A DNA stretch of 64,000 nucleotides from Comamonas testosteroni TK102 (GTDB taxonomy: Bacteria; Pseudomonadota; Gammaproteobacteria; Burkholderiales; Burkholderiaceae_C). The stretch is taken from NCBI RefSeq assembly GCF_000739375.1, contig NZ_CP006704.1:3224001-3288000 (forward strand), given 5' to 3'. The notes below the pieces were generated by a model, which saw only the letters and a list, made by a program, of their open reading frames with translations, was not told the DNA's origin and did not search any database. Made by a program: the position numbers and the translations under genes. Shown in pieces: positions 26,723 to 36,344 of the stretch; the stretch's first letter is position 1, and each line of letters opens with the position of its first letter.

Positions 26723-27556
26723 ATGACGCAACAACTGCAATCCATCATCGACAACGCCTGGGACAACCGTGCCAATATCTCGCCTTCCGCCGCCCCCAAG
26801 GAAGTGGTGGATGCCGTGGAGCACGTGATTGCCGAGCTCAACGACGGCAAGCTGCGCGTGGCCACCCGCGAAGGTGTGGGCCAGTGGACGGTGCACCAGT
26901 GGATCAAGAAGGCCGTGCTGCTGTCCTTCCGTCTCAAGGACAATGCACTGATCAACGGCGGTGCCCTGAACTTCTTCGACAAGGTGCCCACCAAGTTCGA
27001 AGGCATGAGCGAAGCCGAGATCGCCGCCACCGGCGTGCGCGTGGTGCCTCCTGCCGTGGCCCGTCGCGGCTCCTTCATCGCCAAGGGCGCCATCCTGATG
27101 CCTTCCTATGTGAACATCGGCGCCTATGTGGACGAAGGCACCATGGTCGACACCTGGGCCACCGTGGGCTCCTGCGCCCAAGTGGGCAAGAACGTGCACC
27201 TGTCCGGTGGCGTGGGCCTGGGCGGCGTGCTCGAGCCCCTGCAAGCGAACCCCACCATCATTGAAGACAACTGCTTCATCGGCGCCCGCTCCGAAGTGGT
27301 CGAAGGCGTGATCGTGGAAGAGAATTCCGTTCTGGGCATGGGCGTGTACATCGGCCAGTCCACCCCTCTGTTCAACCGCGAAACCGGCGAAATCACCTAC
27401 GGCCGCGTGCCCAGCGGCTCGGTGGTGGTCAGCGGCAACATTCCAAAGCAGACCAAGGACGGCAAGGACTACTCCATGTATGCCGCCATCATCGTCAAGC
27501 GTGTGGATGCACAGACCCGCTCCAAGACCAGCATCAACGACCTGCTGCGCGACTGA
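26723..27556 (+). CDS. dapD: 2,3,4,5-tetrahydropyridine-2,6-dicarboxylate N-succinyltransferase
   Basis: 277 residues. A left-handed beta-helix acyltransferase using succinyl-CoA. Recognised by [38 protein letters not shown] and the hexapeptide repeats [20 protein letters not shown] near 110-130. The longer open frame back to 26531 is ruled out because it overlaps dapC. A terminator-like hairpin follows at 27617. Confidence 0.96.
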   Translation: MTQQLQSIIDNAWDNRANISPSAAPKEVVDAVEHVIAELNDGKLRVATREGVGQWTVHQWIKKAVLLSFRLKDNALINGGALNFFDKVPTKFEGMSEAEIAATGVRVVPPAVARRGSFIAKGAILMPSYVNIGAYVDEGTMVDTWATVGSCAQVGKNVHLSGGVGLGGVLEPLQANPTIIEDNCFIGARSEVVEGVIVEENSVLGMGVYIGQSTPLFNRETGEITYGRVPSGSVVVSGNIPKQTKDGKDYSMYAAIIVKRVDAQTRSKTSINDLLRD

Positions 27557-27616
27557 TAGGCGCCCGGCCATGCTCGCTCCGCCCTGGTGCGGAAGCTGCA
27601 CCGGCAAGCCCTGCAC

Positions 27617-27652
27617 AAAAGCCTGCCCGCTTATTAGCGCGCAGGCTTTTTT
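27617..27652 (+). terminator. Terminator-like hairpin after dapD
   Basis: AAAAGCCTGC and GCAGGCTTTTTT, with a further small stem CGCttattaGCG in the loop. Confidence 0.8.
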
Positions 27653-27754
27653 CATGCCGAAGGTCGGCTTTGGGCGTCATGCACCATCTGTACCGATTGG
27701 ACACGCGCTAACATGCGCGGACAGAGAGGCTGCGCAAAAGAGGATGAAGAGCAA

Positions 27755-28924
27755 ATGAGCACCATGGAAAAAATTCTGCGTCTGATGTCCGAGAAAAAGG
27801 CATCGGACGTGTATCTCTCCGCCCGGGCACCCGCGCTGATCAAGATCAACGGCATCTGCATCCCCATCAACAATCAGGAGCTGCCGGTCGAAGCTCCCCT
27901 GGCCTTGCTTTCCGAAGTCGTCAAGCCCGAAGCCATCGAAGAGCTCAAGCAGACTGGCGAGCTGAACATGGCGATTCCCATGAGCGGCATCGGCCGTTTT
28001 CGTATCAGCGCCATGCGACAGCGTGGCTCCTATGCGGTGGTCGTACGCTTTATCTCGTATCAGATTCCGTCGCGCAATGAACTGAATCTGCCTGCCATCG
28101 TCAGCGAACTGGTCATGGAAAAACGCGGCCTGGTGCTGGTGGTCGGCGCAACGGGCTCGGGCAAGAGCACGACGCTGGCGACCATGATCGAAGAACGCAA
28201 CGAAAAGCTCACCGGCCATATCCTGACGGTGGAAGACCCCATCGAATTCCAGTTCCGCAACAAGAAATCGATTGTCAACCAGCGTGAGGTCGGCACCGAT
28301 ACCAGCACACTGGCGACCGCACTCAAGAATGCGCTGCGGCAGGCCCCCGATGTCATTTTGATCGGCGAAATCCGCGACCGCGAAACCATGTCGGCCGCGC
28401 TGGCCTATGCCCAGTCCGGTCACCTGTGCCTGGCCACCCTGCACGCCAACAACAGCTATCACACGCTCAACCGCATCCTGTCCTTTTTCCCCGAGGAAGT
28501 GCGGCCCAGCATGCTGGGCGAGCTGGCAGCCTCGCTCAAGGCAGTGATCTCCCAACGCCTGGTCCGCACCGTCGACGGCACGCGCGTGCCGGCCGTGGAG
28601 GTGATGCTCAACACCAAGCTCATCAGCGACATGATCGTCAAGGGCGACTTCGGCGGCGTCAAGGAGGCCATGGAAAAATCCATGGCCGAAGGCTCTCAGA
28701 CCTTTGAGGAAGCACTGGCTGCGCTGGTGCGCAGTGGCACAATTGAGCGCAACGAAGCGCTGGCCTATGCCGACTCGCCCACGAATCTGATGTGGCGTAT
28801 GGATAATGACGTCAGCCATGCGGCCACTGCTGTCAAAGCTCCGGCCATCACCGATGTGATCCTGCCCGGCGACGACGATATGCCGTCCTTCACGGAAATC
28901 ACCCTGGATGTCAGAACCGCCTGA
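27755..28924 (+). CDS. pilU: PilT/PilU family type IV pilus retraction ATPase (PilU-like)
   Basis: 389 residues. Walker A GATGSGKST (near 131), the Asp box ALRQAPDVILIGEIRD and His box ATLHANNSYHTLNR are intact. The N-terminus (LRLMSEKKASDVYLS) and INTxLI-like LNTKLISDMI match PilU more than PilT. Hexameric motor at the inner-membrane base of pili. No pilT or pil assembly gene is next to it; it lies alone between dapD and dapE, so it may be a second PilU copy in this genome. Start set by GAGGATGAAGAG before MSTMEK. Confidence 0.88.
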   Translation: MSTMEKILRLMSEKKASDVYLSARAPALIKINGICIPINNQELPVEAPLALLSEVVKPEAIEELKQTGELNMAIPMSGIGRFRISAMRQRGSYAVVVRFISYQIPSRNELNLPAIVSELVMEKRGLVLVVGATGSGKSTTLATMIEERNEKLTGHILTVEDPIEFQFRNKKSIVNQREVGTDTSTLATALKNALRQAPDVILIGEIRDRETMSAALAYAQSGHLCLATLHANNSYHTLNRILSFFPEEVRPSMLGELAASLKAVISQRLVRTVDGTRVPAVEVMLNTKLISDMIVKGDFGGVKEAMEKSMAEGSQTFEEALAALVRSGTIERNEALAYADSPTNLMWRMDNDVSHAATAVKAPAITDVILPGDDDMPSFTEITLDVRTA

Positions 28925-28978
28925 AGCCGTCCGCCAAGGCGGCTTTGGCATTGTTTTAGTTTCAAGCCTTCTCCCTAC

Positions 28979-30178
28979 ATGTCCCGGACCCTGCAACTGA
29001 CCGAGCAGCTCATCAGCCTGCCCTCCGTCACTCCCGAAGATGCTGGCTGCCTTGAGCTGCTCGCCGCTGCCCTGATGCCCATGGGCTTTGCCTGCGAGCG
29101 GCTGGATAGCGGCCCCGCCGACTTCCGCGTACAGAATCTGTGGGCAAAACGCTCTCCAGCGCTTTCTCAGTCTACGCAAGGCGCTATCAATCCAGATAGA
29201 TCTGTGCTGGTCTTTGCCGGCCATACCGATGTGGTGCCACCCGGTCCGCTCAAGGAATGGACCAGCCCGCCTTTTGTGCCCATGCACCGCGACGGCAAGC
29301 TCTATGGCCGTGGGGCCAGCGATATGAAGACCTCCATCGCGGCCTTTGTCGTGGCGCTGGAAGAGTTTCTGCAGGCCACGCCCGAGCCCGCCTTTGACAT
29401 TGCGCTGCTGCTGACCAGCGACGAGGAAGGCCCCTCGGTCGACGGCACCAAGGTCGTGGTCGAGCAGCTACGCCAACGCGGCGAACGCCTGGACTGGTGC
29501 ATTGTGGGCGAGCCCACCTCGGTCAAACAGACCGGCGACATGATCAAGAACGGCCGCCGCGGCACCATGAGCGGCAAGCTCACCGTCAACGGCGTACAAG
29601 GCCATATCGCCTATCCGCAGCTGGCACGCAATCCCATTCACGAGGCCCTGCCTGCACTTGCCGAGCTCGCCGCCACGGTCTGGGACCAGGGCAATGCCTT
29701 CTTCCCGCCCACCAGCTGGCAGATCAGCAATATCCATGGCGGCACGGGCGCCAGCAACGTCATTCCCGGCCACGTGGTGATCGACTTCAATTTCCGTTTC
29801 TGCACCGAGTCCAGTTCCGACTCCCTGCAAAAGCGCGTGCATGAAATCCTGGACCGTCACGGGGTCGAATACTCGCTGATCTGGACTGTGGGCGGCCAGC
29901 CCTTTTTGACCACGCCGGGCACGCTGGTGCAGGCCGTGCAGACCGCCATCAAGGATGAAACCGGACTGGATACCGAGCTGTCCACCACCGGCGGCACCAG
30001 CGATGGTCGCTTCATCGCCCAGATCTGCCCCCAGGTCATCGAGATGGGCCCGCCCAATGCCAGCATCCACAAGATCGACGAACACATTGCCGTGGCCGAT
30101 ATCGAGCCGCTGAAGAACATTTACCGCAAGACGCTGGAGCAACTCCAGCGCCAGCAGACCGCAACCCAGACCGCATGA
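28979..30178 (+). CDS. dapE: Succinyl-diaminopimelate desuccinylase with repeat-derived insertion
   Basis: 399 residues, M20A binuclear zinc hydrolase. [11 protein letters not shown] (metal His/Asp), [28 protein letters not shown] and the late [10 protein letters not shown] are present. Typical DapE proteins have 375-385 residues. The extra segment lies between NLWAKR and VLVFAGH (about residues 55-75) and coincides with repeat copy C, inserted in frame. It overlaps prmB by four bases (ATGA). Confidence 0.95.
   Translation: MSRTLQLTEQLISLPSVTPEDAGCLELLAAALMPMGFACERLDSGPADFRVQNLWAKRSPALSQSTQGAINPDRSVLVFAGHTDVVPPGPLKEWTSPPFVPMHRDGKLYGRGASDMKTSIAAFVVALEEFLQATPEPAFDIALLLTSDEEGPSVDGTKVVVEQLRQRGERLDWCIVGEPTSVKQTGDMIKNGRRGTMSGKLTVNGVQGHIAYPQLARNPIHEALPALAELAATVWDQGNAFFPPTSWQISNIHGGTGASNVIPGHVVIDFNFRFCTESSSDSLQKRVHEILDRHGVEYSLIWTVGGQPFLTTPGTLVQAVQTAIKDETGLDTELSTTGGTSDGRFIAQICPQVIEMGPPNASIHKIDEHIAVADIEPLKNIYRKTLEQLQRQQTATQTA
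29145..29195 (-). repeat. Dispersed repeat, copy C, in frame inside dapE
   Basis: Minus-strand reading GATTGATAGCGCCTTGCG then TAGACTGAGAAAGCGCTGG, a diverged copy of the repeat. It encodes residues of dapE that other DapE proteins lack. Confidence 0.5.
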
Positions 30179-31113
30179 GCACTACCAGTACAACCCTGAT
30201 CTCCGGCAACACCGTTGCCGAACTGATTGCCAGCGGCACCCGGGCGCTCACCGCTGCCGGCGTGGCTTTTGGTCATGGTACGGCCACGGCCGAAGACGAA
30301 GCGGCCTGGCTGGTGCTCTGGAAGCTGGGCCTGCCCCTGGACAGCGAGCTCACTCCAGGCGCTCCGGAATCTGTCGCAAATCAGCCTGTTTCCCTTGATA
30401 TACAAGCGCAGACAGCTAAGCTTTTTGATGAGCGTATCCGCAGCCGCAAGCCCGCCGCCTATTTGACGAACGAAGCCTGGCTGGTAGGGGTACCCTTCTA
30501 CATCGACGAGCGCTCCATCGTGCCGCGCAGCTTCATCGCCGAGCTGCTGGCCGACGGCAGCATCGACGGCTGGCTGTCCGACAAGACCGTTCAGGTGCTG
30601 GATCTGTGCACCGGCAACGGCTCCCTGGCCTGCCTGGCCGCCATGGCTTATCCCGAAGTCCGGGTGACCGGAGCCGATATCTCTACCGATGCCCTGGCCG
30701 TCGCACGTATCAATGTGGACAAGCATGGGCTGCAGGATCGCGTGACACTGCTGGAGAGCAATGGCATGAGCCAGGTGCCCGGCCCCTGGGATCTGGTGCT
30801 GTGCAACCCACCCTATGTGAATTCGGACAGCATGGGCAAGCTGCCCGCCGAGTACCAGGCCGAACCCGAGCTGGCCCTGGCCGGCGGCACCGACGGCATG
30901 GACTTCATCCGCCAGCTGCTAGAGGATCTGCCTGCGCGCCTGAACAAGGATGCCGTGGTGGTGCTGGAAATCGGCAATGAAAAGCCGTACTTCGAGGCCG
31001 CCTTCCCTGATCTTCCCGTGTTCTGGCTCGACACCAGCTCGGGTGACGAGCAGGTGCTGCTGATTACCGAAGAGGCCCTGCGCCACTGGTCCGACAACGC
31101 GCTATCCTCATAA
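30175..31113 (+). CDS. prmB: Ribosomal protein uL3 N5-glutamine methyltransferase
   Basis: 312 residues, SAM-dependent. The N-terminal helical domain ends in [20 protein letters not shown], followed by [12 protein letters not shown] (SAM site) and the catalytic [14 protein letters not shown]; the ending [15 protein letters not shown] is typical of PrmB. It starts in the dapE stop codon (ATGA). The segment before [14 protein letters not shown] contains repeat copy D, translated in frame as extra residues. A strong terminator follows. Confidence 0.94.
   Translation: MSTTSTTLISGNTVAELIASGTRALTAAGVAFGHGTATAEDEAAWLVLWKLGLPLDSELTPGAPESVANQPVSLDIQAQTAKLFDERIRSRKPAAYLTNEAWLVGVPFYIDERSIVPRSFIAELLADGSIDGWLSDKTVQVLDLCTGNGSLACLAAMAYPEVRVTGADISTDALAVARINVDKHGLQDRVTLLESNGMSQVPGPWDLVLCNPPYVNSDSMGKLPAEYQAEPELALAGGTDGMDFIRQLLEDLPARLNKDAVVVLEIGNEKPYFEAAFPDLPVFWLDTSSGDEQVLLITEEALRHWSDNALSS
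30376..30428 (-). repeat. Dispersed repeat, copy D, in frame inside prmB
   Basis: Minus strand: CTTAGCTGTCTGCGCTTG, TATATCAAGGG, then AAACAGGC, with the same 37-base register as copies A and E. Confidence 0.6.
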
Positions 31114-31131
31114 AGGCCGAAGCTGTCAGCC

Positions 31132-31166
31132 AAAAAGGCCCGGTCGAACCGGGCCTTTTTCTTTTT
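31132..31166 (+). terminator. Terminator after prmB
   Basis: AAAAAGGCCCGGT and ACCGGGCCTTTTT; also suitable for the convergent ferritin-like gene. Confidence 0.85.
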
Positions 31167-31188
31167 GCCGCTCGCCAGGCATGCCAAG

Positions 31189-32067
31189 TCAATACGCCAT
31201 GATGCGTGTGGCCAGCTTCGAGATCGGCGTGCGTATCAGTCCCTCGACCCTGGTCGGCAACAACATGGGTTTGAGCAACATGCGCACGGCCAGGTCGGCA
31301 GGCAGACGGCGGCTGACCAGCTCGTAGATGCGCTGGGCCATGTCCTCGAAGCGCGTGCTGCCATCGGCGAAATAGCGGCCCTTGTGCGCCCAGACATGGC
31401 GCAGCGCGATATCCGAATCGCTCTCGCGCAGCTCCTTGAGGCGGCCGTAAAGGGCCTTGGCAATGCGCGCACGGCCCACGGGCGACTGCTGCTGCAGCTC
31501 CTTGAAATACTTGAGGAAGTGCTTGAAGTGGTTGACCTCGTCATTGCGGACATTGCCCAGCAACTCGCTGAGTACCGGCTCGTCGCTGAGCTCGCGCAAG
31601 GTGTGATAGTAGGCCGTGGTGCCGGTCTCCACCACGCAGCGCGCCACCATCTCCAGCCGCGGGTCGGGGTAGAGCTCCTCCATGGTGCACAGCTGCGAAT
31701 ATTCAGCGAAAAAGCTGTCGTAGGCTTGCTGCCAGGGAAACTCCGGCCATACGGTCTCCACATAGGCCCGCAGCGCGCGCCCGTGTTGCAGTTCCTCGAA
31801 CTCCCATTGATCCTTGAGCCAGACCGCGATTTCGGGCCAGGCCGCGTAATGCTCCGCGAGGTTGGCCGCGTAAGTATCCGAGCCGGTTTCGATGAACGAG
31901 GCGCTCATCAGCAGAAAGAAAAGATCCTGGTTGTGCTCTATGGCGCGGCGATCGATGGCAGAGAAGTCAATGTCTTCAATGCGCCAGTGGGCAGAGCCGT
32001 TTCTGCTCGGAGTGTTTGAAGGTGAAGAGAGGGACACGTTTTGCTGCATCAGTTGTAGGACCGACAT
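31189..32067 (-). CDS. Ferritin-like di-iron protein of unknown function
   Basis: 292 residues, all-helical. Motifs WEFEELQHGRAL (about 88-99), VETGTTAYYH (about 146-155) and RNDEVNHFKHFLKYF (about 173-187) look like the Glu and ExxH ligands of a four-helix di-iron site, as in acyl-ACP desaturases and ferritin-like oxidases. The C-terminal 80 residues (RRLPADLAVRMLLKPML...) are extra. No signal peptide. It is convergent with prmB and divergent from a LysR gene. The reaction is unknown. Confidence 0.72.
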   Translation of the reverse strand: MSVLQLMQQNVSLSSPSNTPSRNGSAHWRIEDIDFSAIDRRAIEHNQDLFFLLMSASFIETGSDTYAANLAEHYAAWPEIAVWLKDQWEFEELQHGRALRAYVETVWPEFPWQQAYDSFFAEYSQLCTMEELYPDPRLEMVARCVVETGTTAYYHTLRELSDEPVLSELLGNVRNDEVNHFKHFLKYFKELQQQSPVGRARIAKALYGRLKELRESDSDIALRHVWAHKGRYFADGSTRFEDMAQRIYELVSRRLPADLAVRMLLKPMLLPTRVEGLIRTPISKLATRIMAY

Positions 32068-32230
32068 ACTGAATATGTCGGACTTCAGACTTAGAGATAT
32101 GCCATCTTGTCGACATTTGGCCCTTGCGCCATGTCAGATTACGCCGACATTACAGGAGGCTAACAATTCTTCAATTAGCCTTCTACAGGCTTTCACACCA
32201 GCCTTCAAGCTGATTTTTTAAGTGGCAATC

Positions 32231-33211
32231 ATGGATCTTCGCGGGCTTCGCTATTTCATCACCGTGCTGGAGGCTGGCTCGATCTCGCGGGCTGCCCATT
32301 CCCTCTATGTGGCCCAGCCGGCACTGACCGCGCAGATCAAGAAGCTGGAGTCCGAGCTCGGCATCCAGTTGCTGGAGCGGACCCACGCGGGAGTCACGGC
32401 CACGCCAGCGGGCAGCCGGCTGTACGAGGATGCCCGCCGCCTGCTCTCCGATGCCGACGCCATGTGCGAACGCCTGCAGCGCCTGCCCATGGGGCCGGAA
32501 GGCTCGGTCAGCATTGCCATGCCGTTCCTGCTGACCGGACTTCTCATGGGACCGGTGATTGCCGGTCTTCGCCAGAGCCACCCGCGAATACGGGTGTTTG
32601 TGCTCGACGACTCCAGCCTGATGGTGCAAAAAGCCATGCTGGAGCGTCGTGCCGATCTGGGCGTTCTGGTGGACACAGCCAGTCTGCAGGGCCTGCAGGT
32701 GCAGCCCATGGCCACCGAGCCCATCTATTTCTGCGGCCATGACGCACTGGGCAAGGTCGCACCCCTGCTCTATCGACACAGCACCGCAGAAAACACTCCC
32801 TGCCTGGACTTTGCCCATGCTGCGGCACAGCCACTGGTGTTGCAGTCACGGCGCTTTTCCATACGCCAGACGGTGGAGCAAGCCGCCAGCGATCTGCAGC
32901 TCGGTCTAAACATCGTGCACGAGCATGACTCTGCCCGTGTCATTCGATCGCTCTATCAATGCGGCGGGGGCTTTACCTTCAGCCCCGCCTGCTCGGTGGC
33001 AGAGAACCCCCTTCCCCAGAACGCCGGCAGCGCCTGGATCGTGGCCAGAGTCTGCAACCCCGACCTGCAACGACGCTACTATCTGGCACGCCAGCCCGGA
33101 CGCACCCACGACGCTGCGGTACAGGTGGTTCAGGACGCCGTTCTGCGGCAGGTCGAGGCCATGATCGGCGAGGGCCGCTGGCCAGCCCACTGGGACTACG
33201 CTGAGGCATAA
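32231..33211 (+). CDS. LysR-family regulator (Nac/Cbl type)
   Basis: 326 residues from MDLRGLRYFITVLEAGSISR; a GTG three codons upstream is also open. HTH QPALTAQIKKLESELG, then a substrate domain (about 90-300). It reads in the same direction as the CoA ligase, acyl-CoA dehydrogenase and Bug genes that follow after 250 bases, and probably regulates them. Confidence 0.9.
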   Translation: MDLRGLRYFITVLEAGSISRAAHSLYVAQPALTAQIKKLESELGIQLLERTHAGVTATPAGSRLYEDARRLLSDADAMCERLQRLPMGPEGSVSIAMPFLLTGLLMGPVIAGLRQSHPRIRVFVLDDSSLMVQKAMLERRADLGVLVDTASLQGLQVQPMATEPIYFCGHDALGKVAPLLYRHSTAENTPCLDFAHAAAQPLVLQSRRFSIRQTVEQAASDLQLGLNIVHEHDSARVIRSLYQCGGGFTFSPACSVAENPLPQNAGSAWIVARVCNPDLQRRYYLARQPGRTHDAAVQVVQDAVLRQVEAMIGEGRWPAHWDYAEA

Positions 33212-33461
33212 AGCGCAGCCAAGCACGGTGAACACGGCAAATGCAGCGGCCAACTGTCAGCTGTGCTCCTGGCACGGGACAAACCCGCAGCACAGCACCC
33301 TGCAACCAGGCACGTGGGGCACAAGTCATTGATATTCCAAGCCATCAAAAATATTGATGAGGATGGATAAGCAAACGGTATTTCCTTGATCTCCTTCGTT
33401 TTGGGACAGTCCGAGCAGATGCCGCACACCGGTGCGACGCTGCTTCAACAAGGACTTGCCC

Positions 33462-35084
33462 ATGACCACTGCTTTGCCCGCGGCCCATATGCCCGGCGTC
33501 CCTACCGCCCCTGTGCCGGGCGCTCCTATATCCAATGTCGGTGCACTCGTTGCGCGCTGCTGCCGTCTGTATGCCGACCACCTCGCGGTGACCAGCGCCA
33601 GCAAAAGCCTCAGCTATACCGCGCTGGAGCAGCGCAGCAACCGCCTGGCCAATGCCTTGCTGGCTCAGGGTCTGCAGCGTGGCGACCGCGTGGGCATCTA
33701 CCTGCCCAACTGCACCGAAATCGTCGAAATCGAGCTGGCCTGCTACAAGGCCGGTCTGGTCAAGGCACCGTTCAACGCCCGCCTGTCGCCCCGTGAAGTG
33801 ATCGAGATAGCCGACAACAGCGATGCAGCCCTCATCGTCACCACGGCGGAACGTGCCGAGAGCTTTCGCGCCCAGCTACGCAAGCCGCAGGTTCGGCTGA
33901 TACTGTTGGGTGACAATGAAAATAATAGCTATGAGCGCTTGCTGGAAAGGGCTTCAGACCAATTTTCATCGGTATCCGTGCATGAACACGAAGTGGCCGT
34001 GCTGCACTACACCTCTGGCTCTTCGGGCACGCTCAAGGCCGCCATGCAGACCTTCGGCAACCGCCTGGCCCAGCTGCGCAAGTTCCTGATGCGCGGCGAA
34101 GGGATGCAGCCTGGTCATACCCTGGGTCTGGTAGGCCCTGTCACCCATGCCTCGGGCATGCAGCTGATGCCGGCCCTGTGCACAGGCGCCACCATCCACC
34201 TTTTCAGCAGCTTCGAGCCTGCGCGCTTTCTGCAGGACATGCGCAGCCTGCGCGTGACCCACACATTCATGGTGCCGACCATGATCAATATGCTGCTGGC
34301 AGAGACCGCAGGCCGATACCGTCCCCTGCCCGATCTGCTGCGCCTGGGCTACGGCGCCGCCCCCATGGCACCGACTCGCATTCTGCAGGCCATGGATGTA
34401 TTCGGGCCCGTGCTCAGCCAGGGCTACGGCGCGGGAGAAACCACCTCGGGCGTCTGCGCACTTACCGTGCAAGACCATCTTTATGCCCGCGCCGCCAGGC
34501 CCGAGCTGCTGTCCTCCTGCGGGCGGCCTTTTCTCGAGTCCTGCGTGGAAGTGGTGGATGACGAAGGCCGGCCGCTACCCCAGGGTGAGGTGGGAGAGAT
34601 CGTGGTCAGCGGGGCCGACGTGTTTGCCGGCTACTGGCGTGCCCCCGAACTGACAGCCGAGGTGCTCAAGAACGGCCGCTATCACACCGGCGACCTGGCA
34701 CGTGTGGACGAACATGGCTTTGTCTACATCGTGGATCGCAAGAAAGACATGGTGATTTCGGGCGGCTTCAATGTCTATCCGTCCGAAGTGGAGGCCGTGC
34801 TCCATGAACATGCGGCGGTGCAAGACGCCTGTGTGTTTGCCATACCCGACGACAAATGGGGTGAAGCCGTGGCTGCCCACATCGTGCTCAAGCAGGGGCA
34901 GACACCCGGTGACACGGGAATCAACGAGGCCATCGACCGCTTCTGCGCCGATCGCCTGGGCGGTTTCAAGCGCCCGCGCCATATCGAGTTTGTGCAGCAG
35001 CTGCCCAAGAACCCGAATGGCAAGGTCATGCGCAAGACCGTACAAGCGCCCTACTGGGCCAACCACATCCGAAAGGTGAACTGA
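33462..35084 (+). CDS. Acyl-CoA ligase (AMP-dependent synthetase)
   Basis: 540 residues; start after AAGGACT. HYTSGSSGTLKAAMQT near 190 is the adenylation loop (the usual GKPKG reads GTLKA), GYGAGETTSGV near 325, GRYHTGDLARVDEHG near 405, RKKDMVISGGFNVYPSEVE near 425, and the catalytic lysine in NPNGKVMRK near 525. It activates an unidentified carboxylic acid. Residues around 150-170 (ENNSYERLLERASDQFSSVS) come from in-frame repeat copy E. The acyl-CoA dehydrogenase gene starts two bases later, so the two are one operon. Confidence 0.88.
   Translation: MTTALPAAHMPGVPTAPVPGAPISNVGALVARCCRLYADHLAVTSASKSLSYTALEQRSNRLANALLAQGLQRGDRVGIYLPNCTEIVEIELACYKAGLVKAPFNARLSPREVIEIADNSDAALIVTTAERAESFRAQLRKPQVRLILLGDNENNSYERLLERASDQFSSVSVHEHEVAVLHYTSGSSGTLKAAMQTFGNRLAQLRKFLMRGEGMQPGHTLGLVGPVTHASGMQLMPALCTGATIHLFSSFEPARFLQDMRSLRVTHTFMVPTMINMLLAETAGRYRPLPDLLRLGYGAAPMAPTRILQAMDVFGPVLSQGYGAGETTSGVCALTVQDHLYARAARPELLSSCGRPFLESCVEVVDDEGRPLPQGEVGEIVVSGADVFAGYWRAPELTAEVLKNGRYHTGDLARVDEHGFVYIVDRKKDMVISGGFNVYPSEVEAVLHEHAAVQDACVFAIPDDKWGEAVAAHIVLKQGQTPGDTGINEAIDRFCADRLGGFKRPRHIEFVQQLPKNPNGKVMRKTVQAPYWANHIRKVN
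33912..33972 (+). repeat. Dispersed repeat, copy E, in frame inside the CoA ligase
   Basis: AATAGCTATGAGCGCTTG, CTGGAAAGGGCTTCAGACC and AATTTTCATC. It has the same 37-base register as copies A and D, and its AT-rich ends differ from the flanking coding sequence. Confidence 0.65.
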
Positions 35085-35085
35085 G

Positions 35086-36306
35086 ATGAATGCCAAAGAC
35101 ACCATGCAAGCCGTATCCCCGAGCTCTGCCTTGCTTGCCATGCCGTTTGAGGGCTCGCCGCGCGCTGCCGAGCTGATTGCAGCCCTGCAGGATTTCCTGC
35201 ATGGCGAGCTCGCAGAGCTGACCCAAAAGCACGGCATCAGCCATGACAACAGCGCCAGCAAGGAGTTGCTGCGACAGGTCTGGAAGCGTTCGCGCGAGCT
35301 GGGCTTCTACGGCATGACGCTGCCCCGCGCCATGGGCGGCGAAGAGCTCTCGGTGCTGGACCAGGTGCTGATCAAGGAAGCCATCTATGCCAGTGGCTCA
35401 CCGTTCGCCCCCCATGTGCTGGGCGAGCTGAGCGGCCCGCCGCGTATCGGCTCTCTGGTGCGCAAGGCCACGCCTTTTCAGATGGAGCAGTTCATCGCAC
35501 CCGTGGCGCGCGCCGAAAAAGCCATCTGCTTTGCGCTGACAGAATCCCAGGCGGGATCCGATGCAGGCGCTCTGCAAACCAGGGCCGTGCGCGAAGGCGA
35601 GCACTATGTGCTGACCGGTCGCAAGCGCTTTATTTCGGGATCGCCGTTTGCCGACTTTGCCGTGCTCATGGCCTCCACCGCCCCCGAGGGCAGCGCCGAA
35701 CGGGAGATCAGCGCCTTCTTTGTGGACCTGGCCGCCCCCGGCGTGGAAGTGGTCGGCGGCTACAAGACCATGGCCGGGCAGTCGCACACCGGCGATATTC
35801 ATCTGAACGCCGTGCGCGTGCCCGTGGCGCAGCTGATTGGCGAGCCAGGCCGCGGCCTGGGCCTTGCGCTGGGGCGCATTACCGTCAACCGGCTGCTGCA
35901 CTGCCCCGCCATGCTAGGTCTGGCTCAGTGCGCGCTGCGCGATGCGCGCGACTATGCGCTGAGCCGCCGGCAGTTCGACCGCAGCATTGCCCAGTTCCAG
36001 TCCATACAGCACATGCTTGCCGATATGGCCACCGACTGGACAGCCGCCCGCGCGCTGATGATCCAGACCGCCCGCGCGCTGGATGCAGGCATTGATGCAC
36101 GCGCCCAGGCCTCGATGAGCAAGCTGTTTTGCTCGGAAAAAGCCTTTGCCATCGCCGATCGTGCTGTGCAGATCCACGGCGGTGAAGGCATTGTCCAGGG
36201 CCGTCGCGTCGAATTTCTGTTCCGCATGCTGCGCATGTACCGTGTGCTCACCGGCACCAGCGAAATCCAGCGCAACACCATCGCCAAGGAACTGCTTACG
36301 CCCTGA
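35086..36306 (+). CDS. Acyl-CoA dehydrogenase family protein
   Basis: 406 residues, FAD-dependent. CFALTESQAGSDAGAL near 145-160 and IHGGEGIVQGRRVEFLFRML near 365-380 are family motifs. In MCAD-type enzymes the catalytic base is the Glu of YEGTSEI; here the site reads VLTGTSEIQRN (Thr389), so the base must lie elsewhere, as in IVD-like enzymes, or the chemistry differs. Forms an operon with the CoA ligase and Bug receptor, suggesting oxidation of the activated acid. Confidence 0.88.
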   Translation: MNAKDTMQAVSPSSALLAMPFEGSPRAAELIAALQDFLHGELAELTQKHGISHDNSASKELLRQVWKRSRELGFYGMTLPRAMGGEELSVLDQVLIKEAIYASGSPFAPHVLGELSGPPRIGSLVRKATPFQMEQFIAPVARAEKAICFALTESQAGSDAGALQTRAVREGEHYVLTGRKRFISGSPFADFAVLMASTAPEGSAEREISAFFVDLAAPGVEVVGGYKTMAGQSHTGDIHLNAVRVPVAQLIGEPGRGLGLALGRITVNRLLHCPAMLGLAQCALRDARDYALSRRQFDRSIAQFQSIQHMLADMATDWTAARALMIQTARALDAGIDARAQASMSKLFCSEKAFAIADRAVQIHGGEGIVQGRRVEFLFRMLRMYRVLTGTSEIQRNTIAKELLTP

Positions 36307-36344
36307 CGAGACATAACCAATTAGCGATAAAAACAGGAGACAAA

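Noticed and set aside
27677..29287. 536-codon minus-strand frame over pilU
   Set aside because: Antisense shadow covering pilU and the start of dapE; no recognisable protein.
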